Virus record (IMG/VR): IMGVR_UViG_3300007511_000003
Span: 1-64,000 of that record
DNA: 64,000 nt
Reading direction: 5' to 3' (one strand)
From: a virus
Made by a program: the position numbers and the translations under genes. Below, in pieces: positions 40,874 to 47,945 of the stretch (within the stretch, counting starts at the first letter, position 1; each line of letters opens with the position of its first letter). The notes beneath the pieces are model-generated. The model did no database searches. It was not told where the DNA came from and worked only from the letters and a program-made list of their open reading frames with translations.

Positions 40874-40954
40874 ATGGCTGAACAATGTAAGACTTTCCCA
40901 CCCACAACAACAAGAGAGGAAAGAGTAGATGAGTGCGTTGAATGCAATTTATGA
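40874..40954 (+). CDS. Possible 26-residue cysteine-containing peptide
   Basis: ATG 40874 to TGA 40952-40954, overlapping the next gene's start by 26 bases. Product contains EQCKTFPPTTTREER and DECVECN; three cysteines in this spacing look non-random, and similar short Cys peptides occur in phages. Weak ribosome-binding site. Confidence 0.3.
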   Translation: MAEQCKTFPPTTTREERVDECVECNL

Positions 40955-41324
40955 AACCGTTGGCGACCTTCAGGATGACCTGTTACAAGCTGCGTTGGTC
41001 CAAAACAATCTGACCTTAGTCAAGGAGATTGGTCGGAAGGCTGACCTGGACCAAGGGTTGGAGTGGAAGGATGTGGCAGGCATCTTGGGGAAGTTGGTCC
41101 CTGAATTGATGGATGTGGCCACCACTTTCAAAGAACTGGAAGGACAAGCCAAGAGAGAGTTCGTTGTGGACTGTCTGTGGGTCTTGTATAAGACCATAGA
41201 CCCTAACATCCCTTGGATTCCAGAGCCAATGGAAACTAAGCTCGAACGATTGGTAGTTACTCGCCTGGGTGAGGCAGCCGTGGAGGCCGCCTACACCCTT
41301 GGTAAGATGGTGGGACGGTTCTGA
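40929..41324 (+). CDS. Hypothetical helical protein
   Basis: 131 residues with GAGGAAAG upstream. Mostly helical: LQDDLLQAALVQNNLTLVKE, KDVAGILGKLVPELMDVATT, RLVVTRLGEAAVEAAYTLGK. No recognised family. It is the last gene before a terminator, so it ends the nucleotide operon that starts at the OPRT gene. Confidence 0.55.
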   Translation: MSALNAIYETVGDLQDDLLQAALVQNNLTLVKEIGRKADLDQGLEWKDVAGILGKLVPELMDVATTFKELEGQAKREFVVDCLWVLYKTIDPNIPWIPEPMETKLERLVVTRLGEAAVEAAYTLGKMVGRF

Positions 41325-41362
41325 CTCCTTGCTTTCTACCCCCTGATGGTTCGACTATTCTT

Positions 41363-41387
41363 GGGGACCTTTGCGGTCCCCACTTTT
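41363..41387 (+). terminator. Intrinsic terminator
   Basis: GGGGACC (41363-41369) pairs with GGTCCCC (41375-41381) around TTTGC, then ACTTTT to 41387. It isolates the upstream operon from the sigma-70-type promoter that starts 13 bases later. Confidence 0.85.
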
Positions 41388-41399
41388 GCGTCCAGATGC

Positions 41400-41428
41400 T
41401 TGACAAATCCATTCAGATGTGGTATACT
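41400..41428 (+). promoter_or_regulatory. Consensus host sigma-70 promoter
   Basis: TTGACA (41400-41405), exact 17-base spacer, TATACT (41423-41428). This is the best match to the bacterial housekeeping promoter in the window and stands alone behind a terminator, 65 bases before ATG 41493. It should be recognised by host RNA polymerase on entry, marking the following gene as a candidate immediate-early gene. Confidence 0.85.
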
Positions 41429-41492
41429 ATAAGTATAGGGTGCGTATTGGGCGCGCTCTACACAGAACTAACCAAACCCGATGGAGGGTAAT

Positions 41493-42449
41493 ATGAACAA
41501 GAACAACAAAGACAAAGACCGAATCCTGCTGTTTGATCTCTTATGTAGTACACAATTAAAGTTCGGTAAGCTTTTGAAGAAACAAGAGCGTGATGTAGAC
41601 CTGGACCTAGGTAACACATTGAGACAGTGCGCCTTGTTTGACGTTGACTCCACCTTCCCTGGGAAGTTTGATGAGAACACCCAACAGATGTTAGAAGAAG
41701 TAGTACTACCCTTCCCAGTTACAGGTGTACAGTTCGATGTGGACAACAAGCCGTTGGTACTCTTACGTGATACCGAAGTAGATGCCAAAGGCTTCAACAC
41801 CACCAGGCTTCATATAGAGATAGGTCCCATGCAAGACGATGGCTTACCTTTCCGTCAACAGGGCCTCACAATCTATTATCTGGCCCTATCAAAGGTACTT
41901 ACAAGTTTGAATCTAAAAGAGGACGAAGTTAGTATAAATGTACTATACCTATCAGAGTACGTTATAGGGGCCAAGGGTACCACGGCTAAAGCTCTCGACC
42001 GCCCTACTTTTTACAACGCAGATGGAACGGTGGATCATATGGATCCTGATAGTGTGTGGTCTGTCAAAAGTTCGATAGTAAAGACAATGGGGACTATTGC
42101 TAGGATCGGAGATATGAGGCGTTTTATTGTGGAGTCAGAGGTTAGTGCTAAGCCGTTGTCCTATCGACGTAGACCCGCTGCGAAATTCGGGCAAAAGAAG
42201 GTCTTCCGCAGCCTTACCCTACCAGAAGTACACACGTTAGGTTTGGGTCAACAGAAAGATCAGAACCCTGACACCCCGTCAAAACAACGGACAATTGCCC
42301 CTCACCCAAGGCGTCGTCATAAACGTGTACTTCGTAGTCCTAGGTGGGGTAAACGACAAGGTGAGGTGATTGATGTAAAGGCTTGCTGGGTGGGACCTAC
42401 TGAAATCAAGGACCGTCATGTCATCCACAAGGTAAGGATTGACTTGTAA
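41493..42449 (+). CDS. Putative early protein with basic C-terminal domain
   Basis: 318 residues from ATG 41493 (GGAGGG at 41483-41488; the ATG at 41481 overlaps that site). The first about 215 residues are alpha/beta (TLRQCALFDVDSTFP, TTRLHIEIGPMQDDGLPFRQ) and unrecognised. The end is basic: RTIAPHPRRRHKRVLRSPRW and then VIDVKACWVGPTEIK, a pattern seen at the ends of unannotated phage proteins. The only gene here behind a consensus host promoter. Possible DNA-binding or host-takeover protein. Its stop TAA lies in a TGTAAATA motif. Confidence 0.6.
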   Translation: MNKNNKDKDRILLFDLLCSTQLKFGKLLKKQERDVDLDLGNTLRQCALFDVDSTFPGKFDENTQQMLEEVVLPFPVTGVQFDVDNKPLVLLRDTEVDAKGFNTTRLHIEIGPMQDDGLPFRQQGLTIYYLALSKVLTSLNLKEDEVSINVLYLSEYVIGAKGTTAKALDRPTFYNADGTVDHMDPDSVWSVKSSIVKTMGTIARIGDMRRFIVESEVSAKPLSYRRRPAAKFGQKKVFRSLTLPEVHTLGLGQQKDQNPDTPSKQRTIAPHPRRRHKRVLRSPRWGKRQGEVIDVKACWVGPTEIKDRHVIHKVRIDL

Positions 42450-42452
42450 ATA
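42445..42452 (+). promoter_or_regulatory. Phage promoter motif (TGTAAATA)
   Basis: TGTAAATA at 42445-42452 overlaps the upstream stop codon. The next ATG (42558) is 106 bases away, the longest leader of all the sites. The leader contains the alternative hairpins at 42489-42523. Confidence 0.5.
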
Positions 42453-42488
42453 GGTATAAAGCCATCAGACCTATTTGTGTGCTCGGAC

Positions 42489-42523
42489 TTAGCCTGCCTC
42501 CTACTGGCTAAGAGGCTAATTTT
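42489..42523 (+). promoter_or_regulatory. Leader with two mutually exclusive hairpins before the HD hydrolase gene
   Basis: TTAGCC (42489-42494) can pair with GGCTAA (42506-42511), or TTAGCCT (42489-42495) can pair with AGGCTAA (42513-42519), which is followed by TTTT (42520-42523). The two foldings exclude each other and the second resembles a weak terminator. This could be an attenuator, or just a repeat of GGCTAA. Sequence-based guess only. Confidence 0.3.
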
Positions 42524-42557
42524 GGTCAATGACCACCAACACTAAAGGGAAGAGGGG

Positions 42558-43184
42558 ATGAGCAGAAGCGGCAAATTTGATAAGATCAAGATTAGTCTTC
42601 AGGAATGGCTTCGCGGCCAAACATTCACCCGTGCCCTTGAGGCTCTGGAGTGTGGGCTATCCTTCCACACAGGTACACGCAAGGACGGCCACACTCCAGA
42701 GTTCAGCCATCAGCTAGAGATTGCTCACTATATAAGAACCTTACCTCTTGGGGAGAACCTGGAAAACTGCTTGATTGTGGCGTTCCTACATGATGTTGTT
42801 GAAGACCACTACACAACCTTGGATGCGCTGGAAGCCAGGTTCGGACCCTTCATTCGAGAATGTGTGGATGTCCTTACCAAACAGGGTCGATGGACGGACA
42901 AAGCTAGGCGAGAGTATTACAGGAGGCTAGGCACCAATTGTGTGTCCTCTGTGGTTAAAGGCGTGGATCGTATGCACAACGTCCAGTCTATGCAACATGT
43001 GTTTACCGTCAATAAGCAACAGAGGTACCTCCGGGAAGTGGAGAGGTGGGTGCTTCCAATGCTAAGACAAGCACACAAAGCCTACCCTTCTCAAGAAGCA
43101 GCCTACGAGAACATCATGTTTGTTCTGCAAGGTCAAATTGATCTCATCCGTCACATACATGTAGCCCAAGCCAAAGCTCGCTAG
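42558..43184 (+). CDS. SpoT/MESH1-like HD hydrolase
   Basis: 208 residues. HD-domain motifs as in (p)ppGpp hydrolases: FHTGTRKDGHTPEFSHQLEI, then LIVAFLHDVVED (HD at 78-79, VED at 81-83), and GVDRMHNVQSM, the equivalent of the SpoT DRLHN motif. No synthetase or regulatory domain is present, as in small alarmone hydrolases. Likely removes ppGpp to keep host transcription and nucleotide pools favourable to the phage. Confidence 0.75.
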   Translation: MSRSGKFDKIKISLQEWLRGQTFTRALEALECGLSFHTGTRKDGHTPEFSHQLEIAHYIRTLPLGENLENCLIVAFLHDVVEDHYTTLDALEARFGPFIRECVDVLTKQGRWTDKARREYYRRLGTNCVSSVVKGVDRMHNVQSMQHVFTVNKQQRYLREVERWVLPMLRQAHKAYPSQEAAYENIMFVLQGQIDLIRHIHVAQAKAR

Positions 43185-43203
43185 GCACCATACTCCTGGC
43201 TCT

Positions 43204-43211
43204 TGTAAATA
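43204..43211 (+). promoter_or_regulatory. Phage promoter motif (TGTAAATA)
   Basis: TGTAAATA at 43204-43211, 19 bases before ATG 43230, in the 45-base gap after the HD hydrolase gene; followed by GAAGGAGG as ribosome-binding site. Confidence 0.55.
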
Positions 43212-43229
43212 TAGCTGAAGGAGGACCAA

Positions 43230-43385
43230 ATGAATATAAACCGATTTTTCTGTTGGATTGGGTGGCACGAATGGAAGTACCAGTATCAAGTAGGCCCAGA
43301 ACCAGCCGACCGTCAATGTTTGCGGTGTGGGCGGTTCCAATACTTTGACGACTTTGACGACACTTACAAGGACTACACGACATGA
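43230..43385 (+). CDS. DUF1660-like small zinc protein
   Basis: 51 residues with GAAGGAGG upstream. Starts NINRFFCWIGWHEWKYQY and has QCLRCGRFQYFDDF. The order C..(G)WHEW..........C.RCG matches the DUF1660-type phage proteins that bind one zinc ion. Function unknown. Overlaps the next short frame by ATGA. Confidence 0.6.
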   Translation: MNINRFFCWIGWHEWKYQYQVGPEPADRQCLRCGRFQYFDDFDDTYKDYTT

Positions 43386-43459
43386 CCATTACTGAATTTA
43401 TCCAGTACCTGAACCGTGAATTCCGTGAAGGCGCGGGCAAGACCCTGATAAACAGGTAG
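43382..43459 (+). CDS. Possible 25-residue peptide
   Basis: ATG 43382 (overlapping the previous TGA) to TAG 43457-43459; MTITEFIQYLNREFREG is a plausible amphipathic helix. Coding status uncertain; only the overlap and composition support it. Confidence 0.3.
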   Translation: MTITEFIQYLNREFREGAGKTLINR

Positions 43460-43496
43460 GACATGCCCCGGAACCAGATTCCACGGGCTTTGTTTG

Positions 43497-43505
43497 TGAT
43501 ATAAT
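43497..43505 (+). promoter_or_regulatory. Extended -10 promoter (TGATATAAT)
   Basis: TGATATAAT at 43497-43505 is a perfect extended -10 element (TGn-TATAAT) with no good -35 box, which such promoters do not need. The 121-base stretch 43460-43580 holds no convincing gene (only a 32-codon frame 43504-43602 lacking a ribosome-binding site). It would transcribe the membrane protein and lipoprotein genes downstream using host sigma-70. Confidence 0.5.
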
Positions 43506-43580
43506 GCTTTACAGCCCTTTGTGGGTGTTGGTGGCCAAAGACCTAAGGGGTGCCCATCTTAGGAACCTGGCTCTTGAACA

Positions 43581-43775
43581 GTGTCCACCCAAACTACCAT
43601 GAGGACCACTGTCCTGACCCTGGTGATAGGGTCAATCTTACTCAGCGCCTTCCATTGGTTAGTGCCTGAAACACCTATTACAGAGGTGGGGGTTGTTGTA
43701 ACCCCGATTGCCGTAGCCCTGGCTTGGGCCATAAACCATTACTGGAACCAATATGACAAAGATAACCCACATTAA
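43581..43775 (+). CDS. Small two-pass membrane protein
   Basis: 64 residues from GTG 43581, or 58 from ATG 43599; neither has a strong Shine-Dalgarno sequence. Two predicted membrane segments (TVLTLVIGSILLSAFHWLV and VGVVVTPIAVALAWAINHYW). Lies just before the lipoprotein gene. Possibly an envelope-modifying protein; function unknown. Confidence 0.5.
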   Translation: MSTQTTMRTTVLTLVIGSILLSAFHWLVPETPITEVGVVVTPIAVALAWAINHYWNQYDKDNPH

Positions 43776-43800
43776 CATAACTGTTCATTGAGAGGTTGCC

Positions 43801-44646
43801 ATGACTACCTGGTGGAAAGTTGGTGTAATTTTGATGGTAATGATGTTCGTGGTGGTGGCCTGTATGTCTGCTGTGGACATGAGACGGACAGTTCCCGTGA
43901 TGGCCCCTCCCGACCATCCTCCCCAAACGGCTCCTATTGGAGGTGGCCAAGGTGGAGCCGGGACTCCTGGGGCTTGGCCAGAAGAAGCCATGGAAGGAGA
44001 GGCAAGCCCTGAGTACGAACCACCGCCCAGCATGGAAGACCAAGGTTACTCGCCGCCAAATCATCACGTATGGAGTTACTTAAAGGCTTATGATTCCGAG
44101 CCTGCAGGGTACGCCATGTACACTTATGTCCTGGCCGCCCGTAAAGTAATAGAGGGCCAGCCTGCCCAGGTGCGGTTACAGGCTCTTGTCGAAGCAGTAC
44201 AGGCATCCACTACTAGCGACGAAATGTCCCGAATAGCTTTGGACCATGCAAATCTTTTTCTAATACCAGGAGGCGATTACTACCACTATGATCTTTCTTT
44301 GTTAGTGTTACAACAATTCCGCATTACGATGAGTTCCCTTGGTAAAAAGCTGGATCGAGCCGGTCCTTACTTGGTGTCGGTCATCTACCCAGCATCCCAT
44401 GTAGTTGAGCAGACCCTCATGCGGAGACCTGTGGAGACGCCCATCCTGATTGCGGACCTGTCCAACACTAGTCCCGCTGTTATGCGAGACCTTGTAAGGA
44501 TGTATAAGTCTCGACTCAGCGGACCAATGTTAACCCAACCTGTAAATGAATTTAAGAGTTTGAGGCTTCAACTAGCCTCTATACTGACCACCGCCGATGA
44601 CTACCTGTTATTGATCGGCAAGCACCTGAAGGAGATAAAGGGATGA
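43801..44646 (+). CDS. Predicted lipoprotein
   Basis: 281 residues. Signal sequence TWWKVGVILMVMMFVVVACM with a lipobox-like VVAC near 18-21, then a Pro/Gly-rich linker (about 30-85) and a helical domain (VIEGQPAQVRLQALVEAVQA, VMRDLVRMYKSRLSG). Predicted to be lipidated and held at the inner or outer membrane. Phage lipoproteins commonly act in superinfection exclusion or lysis, but no family is recognised. An extended -10 promoter lies upstream. Confidence 0.65.
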   Translation: MTTWWKVGVILMVMMFVVVACMSAVDMRRTVPVMAPPDHPPQTAPIGGGQGGAGTPGAWPEEAMEGEASPEYEPPPSMEDQGYSPPNHHVWSYLKAYDSEPAGYAMYTYVLAARKVIEGQPAQVRLQALVEAVQASTTSDEMSRIALDHANLFLIPGGDYYHYDLSLLVLQQFRITMSSLGKKLDRAGPYLVSVIYPASHVVEQTLMRRPVETPILIADLSNTSPAVMRDLVRMYKSRLSGPMLTQPVNEFKSLRLQLASILTTADDYLLLIGKHLKEIKG

Positions 44647-45065
44647 AGATCCTGAAGTTTGAAGAGGTAACGGACGAAATGATGCCTGACCTGGACCACC
44701 TGGAAGCCATCCATTTGGTGGCTTTTGACATGGGGTACCTAATGGGTAACATGTTGGAAGACCAAGGGTTGTTGTTGCAGGCCGAAGGAACCTACGACAA
44801 GGAACAGGGTATCTTTTCTATCAAGGAACCCTTTGTCTTCTGCCACTCCATGTTCCAACCACTTGATGGGGCCAAGGTTCACGATGGTGTGATACGACTG
44901 GCTTTCCAAGGGACCTATGCTTGGGGTTGGAAACTTACCTTCGAAGATAACGCCGAGGCGATCCTGGTTCACAACGATGGACCACGAAAGCAGGCGTTCA
45001 ACCATAAAACCGGATACGTTACGGTAGCTCCTGATGATACCAACTTTCGATCAACCGTTCATTGA
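44643..45065 (+). CDS. Hypothetical protein
   Basis: 140 residues, ATGA overlap with the lipoprotein gene. N-terminal helix (DLDHLEAIHLVAFDMGYLMG) and beta-rich remainder (IRLAFQGTYAWGWKLTFEDN). It overlaps the RNase HII start by 32 bases. No family recognised. Confidence 0.55.
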   Translation: MKILKFEEVTDEMMPDLDHLEAIHLVAFDMGYLMGNMLEDQGLLLQAEGTYDKEQGIFSIKEPFVFCHSMFQPLDGAKVHDGVIRLAFQGTYAWGWKLTFEDNAEAILVHNDGPRKQAFNHKTGYVTVAPDDTNFRSTVH

Positions 45066-45636
45066 TCAACACGGGTGGGTGGCAGGTGTTGATGAAGCCG
45101 GTCGTGGTCCATGGGCTGGTCCTATCGTGGTAGCGGTAGCCGATATAGGAGGTCAACAGTTTACGGGCCTGGACGATTCCAAAAAACTTAAAGAACACCA
45201 ACGCGAGCGCCTATATGAGGAGCTAGGTCGCAAGAAGGATGTTCGGTGGGCTTGGGCTCAGGTATCAGCCCGACGTATTGACAAGATAGGCATCGACCCT
45301 GCCACCCGTAGGGCCTTAAAAGAGGCTTACCAAGATTTCCGGCCACCTTTCCTTATGATTGATGAGATGTCTATCGACGTGCCAGCACCTCATCAATTCT
45401 TCATTAAAGGGGATACTCAAAGCCCATCCATTGCAGCCGCTTCTATTGTAGCCAAAGTGGTGCGTGACAGGATGATGCTGGAACTGCACAAAGAATTCCC
45501 ACAATATGGGTTTGACCGACACAAAGGGTACGGGACCGAACTCCATCGGAAAATGATTGTGAAGCATGGACTCTGTAGAGCCCACCGGAGGTCCTACAAA
45601 CCCATTAAACGGTATCTGGGTGGGTTTACACCCTGA
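45034..45636 (+). CDS. rnhB: Ribonuclease HII
   Basis: 200 residues. Catalytic motifs: VAGVDEAGRGPWAGPIVVAV (Asp20, Glu21), GLDDSKKLKEHQRERLYEE, MIDEMSIDVPAPHQFFIKGD and PSIAAASIVAKVVRDRMM, ending with HKGYGTELHRK. All DEDD residues appear present. Removes RNA primers and misincorporated ribonucleotides. Full length for the family. A hairpin (GGACCT 45644-45649 with AGGTCC 45655-45660) follows, without a T tract. Confidence 0.9.
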   Translation: MIPTFDQPFIDQHGWVAGVDEAGRGPWAGPIVVAVADIGGQQFTGLDDSKKLKEHQRERLYEELGRKKDVRWAWAQVSARRIDKIGIDPATRRALKEAYQDFRPPFLMIDEMSIDVPAPHQFFIKGDTQSPSIAAASIVAKVVRDRMMLELHKEFPQYGFDRHKGYGTELHRKMIVKHGLCRAHRRSYKPIKRYLGGFTP

Positions 45637-45684
45637 CCAACTAGGACCTCCCGTAGGTCCTTACACAGCAAGGAGCCGAATAAA

Positions 45685-46656
45685 ATGTTACGAGAAGCCA
45701 TTGACCGCCTCGACGATCAGATTTCATCCATTGGGTTTGGTGGAGATTTCTCTCCCGTCTGCCACCAACTCGCCCAGTTGGTTACACAGGTGTGGCCTGA
45801 ACGAGATAACGTTCCTCGGGACCAACTCCAAGACCTTTCTGGCCTTTGCCTGGAAATGTTGGATCGAGGTGCCGTCAAGATCTCGGAACCAGACCCCAGC
45901 GGGCACAAACATGACAACGGGATACCATCCTACGTCATCAATGATTGGCCCAAGCTTGGTATCTTGATGTGGTTCAAGAGCCATGACATGGAGGTGATGC
46001 GCACCAAGTCTACTTCGGGACCCGGTATGCAGGCGATCGACCAGATTGCCTACGACAAAGTACCACTCAAAACCAGTCGGTGGGGTAAACAGGATTTTGA
46101 AGCCCATGGCTTCCGCGTGGTTCCCGGAGGTGTTATCCGTTACGGAGCCTATATAGCACCCAACGTTATCCTGATGCCGTCTTTTATTAACCTGGGGGCC
46201 TACGTTGACAGCGGTACCATGATTGATACCTGGGCCACTGTCGGGTCCTGCGCTCAGGTCGGGAAGAACTGCCACATTAGTGGTGGTGCCGGTCTTGGAG
46301 GGGTACTGGAGCCCATTAACGCACGTCCTGTTATTGTTGAGGACGATTGCTTTATCGGTGCCCGGTCAGAGGTTGCGGAAGGGGTGGTGGTCGGCCGTGG
46401 ATCGGTGTTGAGTATGGGTGTCTATATTGGCGCCTCCACGCCGATCCTGAACCGTAAGACGGGCGAGATCACTACTGGTTATGTGCCACCCTACTCGGTG
46501 GTGATTCCAGGGGCTCTACACAAAGGCCAATGTGGGCCCTCCGAAACGATGCGTGGCCTTTATATTGATTACTCTACCTATGCCGCAGTTATCGTCAAGA
46601 CCGTAGACGAAAAGACACGGGCATGTACTAGTATCAACGACCTACTGAGGGACTAA
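45685..46656 (+). CDS. dapD: Tetrahydrodipicolinate N-succinyltransferase (DapD)
   Basis: 323 residues; start set by GGAGCCGA at 45672-45679. C-terminal left-handed beta-helix and active-site segments are typical: VVPGGVIRYGAYIAPNVILM, GTMIDTWATVGSCAQVGKNC, ISGGAGLGGVLEPINARPVI, VVIPGALHKG. It succinylates tetrahydrodipicolinate on the path to meso-diaminopimelate and lysine. Its presence in a phage is unusual and suggests boosting lysine or cell-wall precursor supply during infection. About 45 residues longer than bacterial DapD at the N-terminus. Confidence 0.9.
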   Translation: MLREAIDRLDDQISSIGFGGDFSPVCHQLAQLVTQVWPERDNVPRDQLQDLSGLCLEMLDRGAVKISEPDPSGHKHDNGIPSYVINDWPKLGILMWFKSHDMEVMRTKSTSGPGMQAIDQIAYDKVPLKTSRWGKQDFEAHGFRVVPGGVIRYGAYIAPNVILMPSFINLGAYVDSGTMIDTWATVGSCAQVGKNCHISGGAGLGGVLEPINARPVIVEDDCFIGARSEVAEGVVVGRGSVLSMGVYIGASTPILNRKTGEITTGYVPPYSVVIPGALHKGQCGPSETMRGLYIDYSTYAAVIVKTVDEKTRACTSINDLLRD

Positions 46657-46658
46657 TC

Positions 46659-46871
46659 ATGACCACACAAGAAGACCTGAACAACCGATTTACCTACCAT
46701 CCACCCAAGCCAGGGCAGGCGGATCGTTATGTCAAGATTCGAGACACTGCCCACGAATTTGCCTCCTTGCTCAACGACGAATGCCCAGATAGCCGGGAGA
46801 AGTCGGTGGCTTTCACCAAGTTGGAGGAGGCCGTTATGTGGGCTAACGCCTCGATCGCGAGGAACGAGTAA
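46659..46871 (+). CDS. acb2: Predicted Acb2 anti-CBASS cyclic-nucleotide sponge
   Basis: 70 residues with GAGGGAC upstream. Sequence NRFTYHPPKPGQADRY, then SREKSVAFTKLEEAVMWANA and SIARNE matches the Acb2/Tad1 hairpin family: two helices with the REKS-x-A-x-TKLEEAVMWANA signature. Characterised Acb2 proteins form hexamers that bind CBASS cyclic di- and trinucleotides and so block effector activation. Immediately followed (TAATG) by another small gene, as expected in an anti-defence string. Confidence 0.8.
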   Translation: MTTQEDLNNRFTYHPPKPGQADRYVKIRDTAHEFASLLNDECPDSREKSVAFTKLEEAVMWANASIARNE

Positions 46872-47227
46872 TGTCCAAGACCTTGACCAAAGCCGCCTTG
46901 ACCTACATCGGGGAAGCCATTCGAGCCACCATGCAGAGCATGGGTGCCTTCATTGGTGACGACGTAGGCTACCAGCGGTTCAAACAAACAGCCGTCCAGC
47001 ACTTGGGGACCACTGCCCGCTTACCTCAGAATTGGGGCTGGCGTGTATCTATCCCTGAGGACCTTAATACGCCAGAGGTCAAGGACAAACATGAAATGTG
47101 GGTCCTTGTCCGCATCACCACCGACGATGGAGTAGTTCATCCTGTCCGAGTACATGTGGCACCTCGCTATGGGGACGTACTCGGAATCAACCCTGTTATT
47201 CAAGTCAAGTACACACCAAAGGAGTAA
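46871..47227 (+). CDS. Hypothetical protein after acb2
   Basis: 118 residues. Helical first half (KAALTYIGEAIRATMQSMGA) and beta-rich second half (HEMWVLVRITTDDGVVHPVR). No family recognised. Its TAATG junction with acb2 suggests co-translation; an anti-defence function is possible by association only. Confidence 0.5.
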   Translation: MSKTLTKAALTYIGEAIRATMQSMGAFIGDDVGYQRFKQTAVQHLGTTARLPQNWGWRVSIPEDLNTPEVKDKHEMWVLVRITTDDGVVHPVRVHVAPRYGDVLGINPVIQVKYTPKE

Positions 47228-47231
47228 ACAC

Positions 47232-47432
47232 ATGGCCCTCGTAGCAGTCGTAGTAAAATACAACAAAGAAGGCGCTCTCAGCGGTCCGCATAAGGAACGC
47301 CTGGCCTACCTACAAGGTCAGGTTTTGCCGGGCCCGAATGGCGAACCCCCGACAAGCCAGGACCTACATGTACATGTCCACAACCACCGAACCGACACTC
47401 TGGATTCTGAACTCAAGGAGGCCTCCCTATGA
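47232..47432 (+). CDS. Small hypothetical protein
   Basis: 66 residues from ATG 47232 (GGAG upstream). Beta start (MALVAVVVKYNKEG), then a His-rich strand (DLHVHVHNHRTDTL). No family recognised; the alternating His residues could bind metal. Confidence 0.45.
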   Translation: MALVAVVVKYNKEGALSGPHKERLAYLQGQVLPGPNGEPPTSQDLHVHVHNHRTDTLDSELKEASL

Positions 47433-47932
47433 CCATCAAACGTGTACCGCTTTTAACCCGCTCCGGTTACGGTTTGTGGAGTGCTTTCGTTAACCTGTTA
47501 TACTGGGGGTTCAACTTCTACCGGTTACCAGGAGCCCTCAAGGAGCTCAAGCACATCGATTCACGTGTGACCGGTCCGCGGGCTACCACAAACATTGAAG
47601 CCTATATGCGGGGCTTCCAGTGGACGGAAGACAAACCCACCGATTGGAAGCCCTGGGTTATCACGATCTTGGCCCGCAAGTTGAAGGATGACTGTGATGG
47701 CGCCGCCACTTTGGGTAAATACCTGTTCGACCAAGGTGGGCGTCCTGCGAGCCTGTTTTTGTTGAAAGGGCCTGACGGCAACCACATGGTGGCGGTCACA
47801 GATGACAGTAACTTTATGGTGTCGAACGCCAATGTGGTAAAGTTACACGACGTAATTGGTCCATACCAAGAGCCCTATCAGAAGGTCCTTGGCTACCACA
47901 ATGGCCAATACACTTCCATCCAAAAGTGGTAA
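47429..47932 (+). CDS. Transglutaminase-like cysteine peptidase family protein
   Basis: 167 residues. N-terminal hydrophobic helix (LWSAFVNLLYWGFNFY), then KLKDDCDGAATLGKYLFDQG with the likely catalytic Cys, GPDGNHMVAVTDD with the His, and SNANVVKLHD which could supply the acidic residue. This Cys-His-Asp order fits bacterial transglutaminase-like cysteine proteinases. Substrate unknown. Confidence 0.6.
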   Translation: MTIKRVPLLTRSGYGLWSAFVNLLYWGFNFYRLPGALKELKHIDSRVTGPRATTNIEAYMRGFQWTEDKPTDWKPWVITILARKLKDDCDGAATLGKYLFDQGGRPASLFLLKGPDGNHMVAVTDDSNFMVSNANVVKLHDVIGPYQEPYQKVLGYHNGQYTSIQKW

Positions 47933-47945
47933 GAGGGAGGCAGTG

